Positions 1 through 4,800 of a DNA stretch of 5,949 nucleotides are shown piece by piece. The notes under the pieces were generated by a model. That model worked only from the letters and a program-made list of their open reading frames with translations, had not been told where the DNA came from and made no database searches. The DNA is from an uncultured Oscillospiraceae bacterium (lineage in GTDB: Bacteria; Bacillota; Clostridia; Oscillospirales; Ruminococcaceae). The stretch is taken from NCBI GenBank assembly GCA_934454435.1, contig CAKSGA010000119.1, positions 1-5,949 on the forward strand, read 5' to 3'. The position numbers and the translations under genes were made by a program. Position 1 is the first letter of the stretch, and each line of letters begins with the position of its first letter.

Positions 1-1
1 T

Positions 2-52
2 CCTTATCCCACCGCCGGAGTGCTTCCGGTCATCTGCATTGATCTGAAGTGA
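2..52 (+). CDS. 3' end of an unseen upstream gene, possibly with a DUF6273-like C terminus
   Basis: Reading from base 2, the plus strand gives PYPTAGVLPVICIDLK followed by TGA at 50-52. A strong hairpin terminator begins 7 bases later, which is where the end of a plus-strand gene is expected. The ending 'GVLPVICIDL' resembles the 'GVRPAxWIDL' type of C terminus I associate with DUF6273-like domains of clostridial surface proteins; that family link is from memory and rests on about 16 residues. The other two forward frames also close within the first 47 bases, so frame choice rests only on the look of the peptide and the nearby terminator. Confidence 0.33.
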   Translation, partial: PYPTAGVLPVICIDLK

Positions 53-58
53 TATACA

Positions 59-106
59 AAGATCCCTGCCGGAACTCCGGCAGGGATCTTGTTTATTTCT
101 TTTTTG
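59..106. terminator. Strong intrinsic terminator between convergent genes
   Basis: The arms AAGATCCCTGCCGG (59-72) and CCGGCAGGGATCTT (77-90) pair perfectly over 14 bp around the 4-base loop AACT. On the plus strand the stem is followed by a T-rich run through 106 ending in TTTTTT, so it is a textbook terminator for the gene entering from the left. On the minus strand it starts just 2 bases beyond the TAA (93-95) of the LytTR gene and is followed by TTTGTATAT, a weaker U-tract. It probably works in both directions, more efficiently rightwards. Confidence 0.9.
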
Positions 107-890
107 TAAGAGCCCTGAGGTAGTACAGCAGGGCTTTTTCTGCGTCCGGGCTGCTGTTTGCGAGCCTTATCTCTGACAGGTCAAAAAGTATACAGCCGCA
201 GTGCCCCGGAAATGTCGGAAAACATATTACTTTTATGGTGGTGTTTATTTCCGGACTGAAGTCTATGTTTTCTATGGTTTCGCCGAACAGCGCAGCACGT
301 TCGTAGTTTTGCAGCCACTTGGAATCCATGTTGCTGAATACTCTGCTGAATCTGCTGCCTATCATTCTTTCCAGCGGGACTTTCTCCAGCTTCGCCAGTG
401 ACTCGTTGCCGTACCGGAATATCCAGTCCACCGCATGCTTGTCTTCGTTGAACACCATCTCAATATCAGTGAATGCAAACGGCATATAGTCGAACGCCCG
501 GTAATGCTCGTGGTATTCCTCGGGCGTAGCGGGAATGTCATCCGTGCTGAAGCCGGCGATCATTTTCTGACGTTCTTTGCGCAGCTCGTCAAGAATATTC
601 TCCTTGTTCTCCTTTGAATAGACAAGGAGCTCTCCGTTGATCAGCTCAACCTTGGAGTTTATGGCATGTATCGCACGGGCAGAAACTATACAGCTCCGCT
701 GTATCTTCACAAAGCCCTCTCCCAGCATTTCGGCGGCGGCGCTGAGGGTCATTGCGACCTCGTGTACCTCGCCGTCAGATAGGTGTATTTCTATCGTCCC
801 CTGTTTCATTATCACATATATTATCGAATTTACGTCAAGTGTGATGTCCTGGCGGTGTACCTTAACTTGTATGGTTTTTGCTTCCTGCAC
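93..890 (-). CDS. LytTR-PAS transcriptional regulator (downstream paralogue)
   Basis: This 265-aa cytoplasmic protein is probably a DNA-binding regulator that senses a signal through its own PAS-like domain. Residues about 7-104 form a LytTR domain: a predicted beta-rich start, 'NSIIYVIMKQGTIEIHLSDG' (21-40), the core 'GFVKIQRSCIVS' (59-70) with the family's basic Arg65-Ser66, and 'VELINGELL' (81-89). A charged helix (about 95-112) leads into a PAS-like domain (about 138-243) with 'FAFTDIEMVF', 'VDWIFRYGN' (154-162) and 'FPGHCGCILFDLSEI' (227-241). There is no receiver domain, signal peptide or membrane segment. The start is GTG at 888-890 with AGGAAAGAGG upstream; GAGG sits 7 nt before the start. 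It lies 23 nt after its paralogue with no promoter between, so the two are probably co-transcribed from the promoter near 1742-1771. LytTR at the N terminus is the reverse of the usual order. The ligand is unknown. Confidence 0.87.
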   Translation of the reverse strand: MQEAKTIQVKVHRQDITLDVNSIIYVIMKQGTIEIHLSDGEVHEVAMTLSAAAEMLGEGFVKIQRSCIVSARAIHAINSKVELINGELLVYSKENKENILDELRKERQKMIAGFSTDDIPATPEEYHEHYRAFDYMPFAFTDIEMVFNEDKHAVDWIFRYGNESLAKLEKVPLERMIGSRFSRVFSNMDSKWLQNYERAALFGETIENIDFSPEINTTIKVICFPTFPGHCGCILFDLSEIRLANSSPDAEKALLYYLRALTKKK

Positions 891-913
891 TTCAACACCT
901 CTTTCCTTATAAG

Positions 914-1705
914 TTATTCGGTCAGCACTCCGAAATATCTGAGCAGAGCCTTGTCTGCCTCATCTCCGTTGTGCGAATACCTGATCTGCGACAGATCCAT
1001 CAGTATCACCCCGCAGTGTCCCGGAAATGTCGGAAAGCTGGTCTTTCTGATGAAGCCCTCGCTCTGCGGGTCGGGCTCGACCATTTCCAGGGTCTCGCCG
1101 TACAGTGCTGAGCGCTCGTGACTGCAGTTCCAGTTCCATCCTTTCCGTTTGAACAGCGCACTCAGACTGATATCCGTAAGTTCCTCCAGCGGGACTTTCA
1201 GCAGCTCTGACAGCGCTGGATTGCCATATCTCAGTATCCAGTCCACATCGTTCTTTTCTTCGCTGAACATTATCTCGATATCTGCGAATGCAAAGGACAT
1301 GCTCTCATATGTCATGTAATGTCTGCGGAGTTCCTCGTGCGTGATTGGAGCGCTGCTTCTGTTGATGCTGCTGACTATCTGCCTGCGCTTTTCAGTGAGT
1401 GCTTCATTCAGCGCCCGCTTCTTCCTTATTGGATAATCAAGCTGCTCGCCGTTGATGAGTTCCATTTTCTTACTGAATTTGTTCACAGCCAGCACTGAAA
1501 CAAGGCAGCTGCGGCAGACCCTCAGAAAACGGTTGCCGAGTCTGCTTTCAAGCTCGTCTATTGCCACACGGGTTTCGTAGGTTTCGCCGCTGATGACGTG
1601 CACTTCGGAGTTCCTGCCCTTCATCGAAATGTACAGAATGGCACTCGCACTGATATTTACATGTTTACGTTTTGAGATTATAGTTATGCTTTCTGCTCCC
1701 TGCAA
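914..1705 (-). CDS. LytTR-PAS transcriptional regulator (promoter-proximal paralogue), TTG start
   Basis: This is a 263-aa paralogue of the next gene in its operon. The LytTR domain spans about 7-104, with 'SAILYISMKGRN', 'FLRVCRSCLVS' (60-70) and 'MELINGEQL' (81-89). The PAS-like domain spans about 138-243, with 'FAFADIEIMF', 'VDWILRYGN' (154-162) and 'FPGHCGVILMDLSQI' (227-241). I start it at TTG (1703-1705) rather than the upstream ATG (1730-1732). TTG has AGAGGG 7 nt before it, and the predicted transcript start (about 1735) leaves the ATG almost leaderless with no ribosome site. From TTG the protein also aligns with its paralogue gaplessly from residue 1 ('QGAESI' against 'QEAKTI') to the end. 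By hand count identity is about 39% overall, roughly 32% in the DNA-binding half and 47% in the sensor half. The likely role is a one-component regulator; target and signal cannot be read from sequence. Confidence 0.87.
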   Translation of the reverse strand: MQGAESITIISKRKHVNISASAILYISMKGRNSEVHVISGETYETRVAIDELESRLGNRFLRVCRSCLVSVLAVNKFSKKMELINGEQLDYPIRKKRALNEALTEKRRQIVSSINRSSAPITHEELRRHYMTYESMSFAFADIEIMFSEEKNDVDWILRYGNPALSELLKVPLEELTDISLSALFKRKGWNWNCSHERSALYGETLEMVEPDPQSEGFIRKTSFPTFPGHCGVILMDLSQIRYSHNGDEADKALLRYFGVLTE

Positions 1706-1712
1706 GTCGTTA

Positions 1713-1717
1713 CCCTC
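1713..1717 (-). promoter_or_regulatory. Ribosome binding site that decides the TTG start at 1705
   Basis: The minus strand reads AGAGGG followed by TAACGAC and then TTG. The Shine-Dalgarno core GAGGG is 7 nt from the TTG, the same spacing as the GAGG-to-GTG arrangement of the downstream paralogue. The competing ATG at 1732 has only GGATA directly abutting it. Confidence 0.75.
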
Positions 1718-1741
1718 TTTTCTGTGAACCATTATCCATAT

Positions 1742-1771
1742 ATTCTACTATAAAACCTTGTATATTGTCAA
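1742..1771 (-). promoter_or_regulatory. Sigma-A-type promoter of the LytTR-PAS pair
   Basis: On the minus strand the -35 box is a perfect TTGACA (1766-1771) and the -10 box is TAGAAT (1742-1747), 18 bp apart. Transcription would start near 1735, giving a leader of about 30 nt to the TTG start. It lies between the third LytTR gene and this pair, so the pair can be expressed independently. No clear terminator separates it from the gene upstream, so some read-through from that gene is also possible. Confidence 0.75.
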
Positions 1772-1776
1772 GAGAA

Positions 1777-1800
1777 TTTGCAATAAATATGTATAGCAAA
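1777..1800. repeat. Inverted repeat next to the -35 box, candidate operator
   Basis: The arms TTTGCAATA (1777-1785) and TATAGCAAA (1792-1800) are complementary at 8 of 9 positions around the 6-bp spacer AATATG. The nearer arm ends 5 bp from the -35 box of the LytTR-PAS promoter, and the centre is about 54 bp upstream of the predicted start, a typical place for an activator to bind. The arms are A+T rich and have no T-run next to them, so a terminator is unlikely. It does not match the direct-repeat sites usual for LytTR proteins, so its binding protein is unknown. Confidence 0.5.
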
Positions 1801-1823
1801 ATTGTATATCGTTCTGAATGCCA

Positions 1824-2624
1824 TTACATAAGCGCCGGATCTCCGAGCATTGAATTCAGCATCTGCTTGATCTCAGCATAGCGCTTTACAGGCACCGGAA
1901 GTTCGCTGCCGTCAGATAGAATGACAGCATACGGTTTTATCATCATGATATGTTCAGTGTTTACAGCATAGCATCTATGTATCGAAATAAATCCGCTGCC
2001 TGCTTCTTTCAGAAATGAGGAAATGCTTATCCTTGCGTTGATATCATCATTTGCGCAGCGTATCAGCGTATTTCTTCCGTCCGATGTTGCATACAGAATG
2101 TCACTGCGATGAACAAACCGGGTGCACTCGTTAAGGTCGGTTATGACCATACGCCCGCTCTTTGGCGGAGCAGGCTCTTTGGCAGGTCCCTCTGAGGGCC
2201 TGATGTTTTCGCCGAAGCAATGCGATGTCACAGATAATGGGCTGGAGATCCCGATATGCTTCAGAAGAGGGTCGCCGCTGTCGTCCAGCTCCCATGTGAA
2301 TACACAGTTCTGCCTGATGACCCTGGGAATGCCATTGAGGGTGAGAGTCAGGGAGTAATCTCCGATCACGGTACAAGCGTTTCCACAATTCTGCGCCAGT
2401 ATAAATTTCTTGTTGGTTATGGAAGTCTTTTCGCTTTGATTTATGACTTGGGTCAGAACGACATTAAGTTTATCTTTTCCATTCAGAAACAGATCGTGGT
2501 TAGGGTCTACCAGAATGAAGTCGTCATTAATGTGCTCCATAAGCATGGAAGAGTCGCCGTGCCACAGGCTGTCTATCAATTTCTGTGTCGTTCCAATCAA
2601 AAAAGCAGCTTTTTCGTCAGTCAT
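1824..2624 (-). CDS. NTF2/SnoaL-like domain fused to a C-terminal LytTR DNA-binding domain
   Basis: This 266-aa protein is probably a soluble one-component regulator. Residues about 5-133 look like an NTF2/SnoaL-like cone: an N-terminal helix 'TQKLIDSLWHGDSSMLMEHI', then 'NDDFILVDPNHDLFLNGKDKL' split across 33-53 and strands 'ACTVIGDYSLTL' and 'RQNCVFTWEL'. Such folds bind small ligands or dimerise. A Pro/Glu/Lys-rich linker (about 140-157) leads to a LytTR domain (about 160-258) with 'SDILYATSDGRNTLI', 'GFISIHRCYAVN' (211-222) and 'VILSDGSELPVPVKR' (234-248). I start it at ATG 2622-2624 because AAAGGA lies 6 nt upstream (2631-2636); an in-frame Met at 2669 has no comparable site. It is divergent from the rightward operon and has its own promoter at 2691-2720. 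The fold call for the N-terminal part is from pattern recognition and is less certain than the LytTR part. Confidence 0.84.
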   Translation of the reverse strand: MTDEKAAFLIGTTQKLIDSLWHGDSSMLMEHINDDFILVDPNHDLFLNGKDKLNVVLTQVINQSEKTSITNKKFILAQNCGNACTVIGDYSLTLTLNGIPRVIRQNCVFTWELDDSGDPLLKHIGISSPLSVTSHCFGENIRPSEGPAKEPAPPKSGRMVITDLNECTRFVHRSDILYATSDGRNTLIRCANDDINARISISSFLKEAGSGFISIHRCYAVNTEHIMMIKPYAVILSDGSELPVPVKRYAEIKQMLNSMLGDPALM

Positions 2625-2640
2625 ATCCGTTCCTTTCACG

Positions 2641-2671
2641 TCATGTAAATGCCAGGGCTGTTTATACATGA
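2641..2671 (-). repeat. Inverted repeat in the leader of the NTF2-LytTR gene
   Basis: TCATGTA (2641-2647) and TACATGA (2665-2671) are perfect 7-bp complements, with an inner GCC/GGC pairing around 2651-2658. It lies within the roughly 60-nt predicted leader, about 5 nt upstream of the Shine-Dalgarno sequence. It could form an RNA stem near the ribosome site or be a protein site. A third TCATGT occurs at 2703-2708 inside the promoter spacer. Function unknown. Confidence 0.35.
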
Positions 2672-2673
2672 TA

Positions 2674-2691
2674 TGGTATTAAGTGGTATTA
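2674..2691. repeat. Direct repeat TGGTATTA with a 10-bp period over the transcription start
   Basis: TGGTATTA occurs at 2674-2681 and again at 2684-2691, exactly one helical turn apart. The second copy reaches the -10 box of the leftward promoter, and the pair covers the predicted start (about 2684). A protein bound here would block that promoter, so autorepression is conceivable. The period differs from the roughly 21-bp spacing of published LytTR sites, so which protein binds is open. Confidence 0.4.
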
Positions 2692-2720
2692 TTATATCAC
2701 ATCATGTCCGGATTTGTCAA
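2691..2720 (-). promoter_or_regulatory. Exact-consensus-hexamer promoter of the NTF2-LytTR gene
   Basis: On the minus strand TTGACA (2715-2720) and TATAAT (2691-2696) are both perfect, 18 bp apart. Predicted transcription starts near 2684, leaving about 60 nt of leader before the ATG at 2624. Hexamers this good suggest high basal activity unless repressed. Confidence 0.82.
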
Positions 2721-2831
2721 GAGTTTGATTTGGAGTTCAGAAAAAATAGAGAAAGCCCGATTTGGCGCAAAACGACATATTACTTTCTGAGATGTTTTGG
2801 TTACACGTCAGTGGTCTTTCGTGAAAAACTG
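2721..2831. other. Spacer between divergent promoters, with no gene
   Basis: About 110 A+T-rich bases separate the two -35 boxes. All three frames on each strand are poor and no RBS-start pair is convincing. GATTTG appears at 2711-2716, 2727-2732 and 2759-2764 (steps of 16 and 32 bp). AAAAACTGT at 2824-2832 reads ACAGTTTTT on the minus strand, close to half of a typical LytTR site, and directly abuts the rightward -35 box. Either could be an operator; neither is proven. Confidence 0.45.
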
Positions 2832-2860
2832 TTGAAATAACTTTTTTTTCCTGATATAAT
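2832..2860 (+). promoter_or_regulatory. Sigma-A-type promoter of the rightward operon
   Basis: TTGAAA (2832-2837) and a perfect TATAAT (2855-2860) are separated by the optimal 17 bp. The spacer contains a run of eight T. Transcription would start near 2867, so the first AUG on the message is at 2891 and the main gene's ATG at 2934 follows a leader of about 67 nt. It is the only strong rightward promoter seen, and all downstream plus-strand genes are close-packed or overlapping, so they probably form one transcript. Confidence 0.82.
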
Positions 2861-2890
2861 TACATCAATTTACAGGACGGTTTGCGTCAT

Positions 2891-3025
2891 ATGTTTTGTG
2901 CAGACTGTATAAAATTTTTCTGTGAGGTGCGGCATGGTCGGTTCTTACTGCAAAAGGAACAGGCAGAAAAAAACTACTGCGGATACTGCAGACCTGACAG
3001 AAACAGCCAGGCGGCTGGCAGCTGA
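2891..3025 (+). CDS. Candidate 44-aa zinc-ribbon-like mini-protein in the operon leader
   Basis: The first AUG of the predicted message opens a 44-codon frame starting MFCADCIKFFCEVRHG and ending at TGA 3023-3025. It carries C3-x2-C6, C11 and C30-x2-C33 ('YCGYC'), the spacing of a small zinc-binding ribbon. AGGA (2874-2877) is 13 nt upstream of the ATG, which is long; an in-frame TTG at 2882 would sit 4 nt from it instead. The frame overlaps the next gene by 92 nt, and that gene's ribosome site (GAGGTG, 2924-2929) lies inside it, which would allow translational coupling. It may equally be a chance frame, or the true N terminus of the next gene separated by a frameshift. No family recognised. 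Confidence 0.3.
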   Translation: MFCADCIKFFCEVRHGRFLLQKEQAEKNYCGYCRPDRNSQAAGS

Positions 3026-4091
3026 ACGTTCCAGTCCGGCATATTATGGGAATGCGCTGAAAAATGCCGACCCTATACACATGCTGACCACGAGCTTCAC
3101 TAACAATTTCGATGCAGTGGGCAGGGACAGGGCCCGGCAGCTTTCGGGAAATGAAAGCGGCAGGAACGCAGAAAAGTCCCCAGAACAGGGCAGGGAGCGT
3201 GAGGGCGTACGGACTGAAGGCCTGCGAAAGGAACATGACTCGCCGGAGTATGTTCATTCGTCGGAGGAGCTCCGCAGGGGAGAATTCACGGACAGGTTCT
3301 CTTCGTATGCATTCAGGGGCGGAAAGCTGGCGGCTTCGGTCATGGCGGGTCAGGGAAAGCAGATGTTCACCCTGTGCCTTGCAAGGGCGATAGGCAGACC
3401 GATGCCCCAGGGCGAACGGCAGAAAAAACTGCTTGGGCAGTCGGACACCGAACTGTCGGTGATCAATCGGGAAGCGGACGTGCGGTTCAACCGTGATGTC
3501 TATTCCGCAGTTGGTATAGTAACTGACACGCTGAAAAGCTCGGGCAGGCTGCTGGAGCTGTTCCGGGAGCTTGCGACCGGGAGCGGTCAGAGGGTCCCTG
3601 ATCCGCTGGAATTCCGCAATATCGACACGCTGAAGCAGACGCTGCCGTTCTTCGATATCGACAGCGACAAGAAGCTGATCACCCAGTACCGGCAAAGGCT
3701 CAGACAGCTGGAGGGCGACAGTTCCCCGGAGGCGGCAGGTTCCGCAAAGCTGCTGAGGGCGGCGCTGACGAAGCAGAATGCGCTTCTGCGCAGAAAACAG
3801 CAGGAACAGCGGGATTTCCTGACCGTCCTGGACAGGATAACCGGGAACGTCAGGGAGGCTGAAAAGCTGTTCAGTTCCGATGGTTTTGCCGAACAGGCGG
3901 CTGTCGAGGCTGAGGAGCTCGCCGCAGATGTTCCCCCGGACGATAACAACGGCAGGCGCCGTGCCGCCGGGGACATAGCGGAAGCGGTCGCCGGATTTCT
4001 TTCCGGACTGAGGGGTGAAACGAATGCCGGAGCAGATCAGCAGGACATCCCGCCAGACCAGGAAAGAACAGACGCCGGAAAAGAAACATGA
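2934..4091 (+). CDS. Unrecognised 385-aa charged, helical protein, first main gene of the operon
   Basis: I do not recognise a family. The ATG at 2934 is chosen because GAGGTG (2924-2929) is well placed, with GAGG 6 nt before it; a GTG four codons earlier would sit on top of that site. No signal peptide or membrane segment is seen, so the protein is probably cytosolic or a cargo-like component. Residues 1-30 are Lys/Arg/Thr-rich. Residues about 64-120 are a very polar, probably disordered Arg/Glu/Gly/Ser stretch. From about 120 the protein becomes mostly helical. A Leu/Gln/Arg-rich segment (about 246-315, including 'LITQYRQRLRQLEG' and 'LLRRKQQEQRDFLTVL') looks coiled-coil forming. The tail is acidic and Asp/Pro/Gln-rich. 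Its last 68 nt overlap the next gene in another frame. Its position before a YbjN-like protein and an injection-system-type ATPase suggests an accessory or structural role in the same system; that is inference. Confidence 0.75.
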   Translation: MVGSYCKRNRQKKTTADTADLTETARRLAAERSSPAYYGNALKNADPIHMLTTSFTNNFDAVGRDRARQLSGNESGRNAEKSPEQGREREGVRTEGLRKEHDSPEYVHSSEELRRGEFTDRFSSYAFRGGKLAASVMAGQGKQMFTLCLARAIGRPMPQGERQKKLLGQSDTELSVINREADVRFNRDVYSAVGIVTDTLKSSGRLLELFRELATGSGQRVPDPLEFRNIDTLKQTLPFFDIDSDKKLITQYRQRLRQLEGDSSPEAAGSAKLLRAALTKQNALLRRKQQEQRDFLTVLDRITGNVREAEKLFSSDGFAEQAAVEAEELAADVPPDDNNGRRRAAGDIAEAVAGFLSGLRGETNAGADQQDIPPDQERTDAGKET

Positions 4092-4395
4092 CAGTTCACC
4101 AGTCAGCCAGTATGCGCCGGAATGTGCGGCGGCTGCGGCGGCGGAGGCCGGGAAAGTCCTCGGCGCCGGGCTTGATGCGCAGGCCGGGGGCAGGCTGCTC
4201 TCCGGCGGCAATCAGATGCTGATAAGTATGCTGGGACGTCAGCGGGAGCCTGAAAGCGGAACATCCCTGGAGCTCAGCTTCAGTGAGGGCTCGCCGGAAA
4301 ACCAATTCCAGCCGGGGATGTCCGGAGATGTACCGGGAATACCGGAGCAGACGGGACAGCTCCCCGGAGTGACTGACCTGGCTTCTATCATGTAA
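4024..4395 (+). CDS. Unrecognised 123-aa low-complexity Ala/Gly/Pro/Ser-rich protein
   Basis: The start is ATG 4024 with AGGGG (4011-4015) 8 nt upstream. No later in-frame ATG or GTG exists before the 'MLISMLG' segment, so a real 68-nt overlap with the preceding gene is required. The N terminus is very polar (Arg/Lys/Gln/Glu/Ser). A central alanine run ('ECAAAAAAEAGKVLGAG') and 'NQMLISMLG' may form short amphipathic helices. The C-terminal third is Gly/Pro-rich and probably disordered ('FQPGMSGDVPGIPEQTGQLP'). No signal peptide or catalytic motif is visible. The stop is 12 nt before the next start, so coupling with the YbjN-like gene is likely. Possible roles are a small structural adaptor or a partner of that chaperone-like protein; neither is shown by the sequence. 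A long antisense frame overlaps it but lacks comparable signals. Confidence 0.65.
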   Translation: MPEQISRTSRQTRKEQTPEKKHDSSPVSQYAPECAAAAAAEAGKVLGAGLDAQAGGRLLSGGNQMLISMLGRQREPESGTSLELSFSEGSPENQFQPGMSGDVPGIPEQTGQLPGVTDLASIM

Positions 4396-4407
4396 CGGGA
4401 GGTCGCT

Positions 4408-4800
4408 GTGGAGCTCTACACCCTGGTGAAATGCGGGCTTGACCTGCACGGGATACGCTATATCGAAGAAAACGGCGCATTCCACATGACGATGCGCAGC
4501 GGTCCGAAAAAGTGGCGGTGCCTGATCACTGTGAACGGCGATGATATCATCTGCTGCGCACAGTTCCCCTGGAGCGCCGGCGGTGCTTCGCTGAAGGAGC
4601 TGAACATGCTGAACTGCACCTGCAGCATCGGCTGTTTCGTGCTGAACGCCGGGCATGTCGTGCTGAGGTACGGCGCTGAGTCTACAGACCCGATGGAAGC
4701 CGGAGAGCTCGCCGTGTCGCTGCTGAAGCGCTGCGGTGACGAGGTCTGCCGGTGCTGGAACAGGGTATATTCTATAGCGGGGGTCGGCGATGGGCTTTGA
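4408..4800 (+). CDS. Cysteine-rich YbjN-like protein (type III secretion chaperone-like fold)
   Basis: This 130-aa protein starts at GTG 4408, with GGGAGG (4397-4402) 5 nt upstream. The pattern fits the YbjN family: an N-terminal helix and 'GIRYIEENGAFHMTM', strands 'RCLITVNGDDIICCAQFP', then the family-like 'LNMLNCTCSIGCFVLNAGHVVLRYG' (spanning about 72-96, broken here by no gap) and a closing helix leading to 'VYSIAGVG'. The YbjN fold is grouped with class I type III secretion chaperones, which are small dimers that hold partner proteins before export. Ten cysteines in 130 residues (including CC, CTCSIGC and CGDEVCRC) are unusual and might bind metal or be redox-active. It is followed by the ATPase gene, whose ATG overlaps its last 11 nt. 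A chaperone or adaptor role for the two preceding unknown proteins or for the ATPase is an inference. Family assignment is by eye. Confidence 0.68.
   Translation: MELYTLVKCGLDLHGIRYIEENGAFHMTMRSGPKKWRCLITVNGDDIICCAQFPWSAGGASLKELNMLNCTCSIGCFVLNAGHVVLRYGAESTDPMEAGELAVSLLKRCGDEVCRCWNRVYSIAGVGDGL

Noticed and set aside
783..1121. 112-codon plus-strand frame across the junction of the two LytTR-PAS genes
   Set aside because: It is opposite both conserved minus-strand genes and has no ribosome site or domain pattern.
2256..2648. 130-codon plus-strand frame opposite the NTF2-LytTR gene
   Set aside because: The minus strand encodes a clear LytTR protein with promoter and RBS; this is a shadow.
2625..2669. 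Upstream in-frame Met (2669) as start of the NTF2-LytTR gene
   Set aside because: No good ribosome site is near it, while ATG 2624 has AAAGGA at 6 nt.
1706..2870. Canonical LytTR direct-repeat binding sites with about 21-bp period
   Set aside because: I scanned the regulatory regions by eye and found only single half-site-like words with wrong spacing.
2908..2913. TATAAA as the -10 of a second rightward promoter
   Set aside because: The only -35-like word (TTGCGT near 2882) is about 20 bp away and poor; TTGAAA-17-TATAAT just upstream is far better.
2922..2933. GTG at 2922 as start of the 385-aa gene
   Set aside because: It overlaps the GAGGTG ribosome site that properly serves ATG 2934, and has no site of its own.
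2865..4211. 448-codon open frame on the minus strand opposite the 385-aa gene
   Set aside because: It is an antisense shadow in G+C-rich coding DNA. It runs through the rightward promoter's downstream side, has a Pro/Arg/Ser-rich composition typical of antisense frames, and lacks the promoter and RBS seen for the plus-strand genes.
4096..4656. 186-codon minus-strand frame opposite the 123-aa and YbjN-like genes
   Set aside because: The plus-strand frames have ribosome sites, tight spacing and a recognisable YbjN pattern, so this is a shadow.
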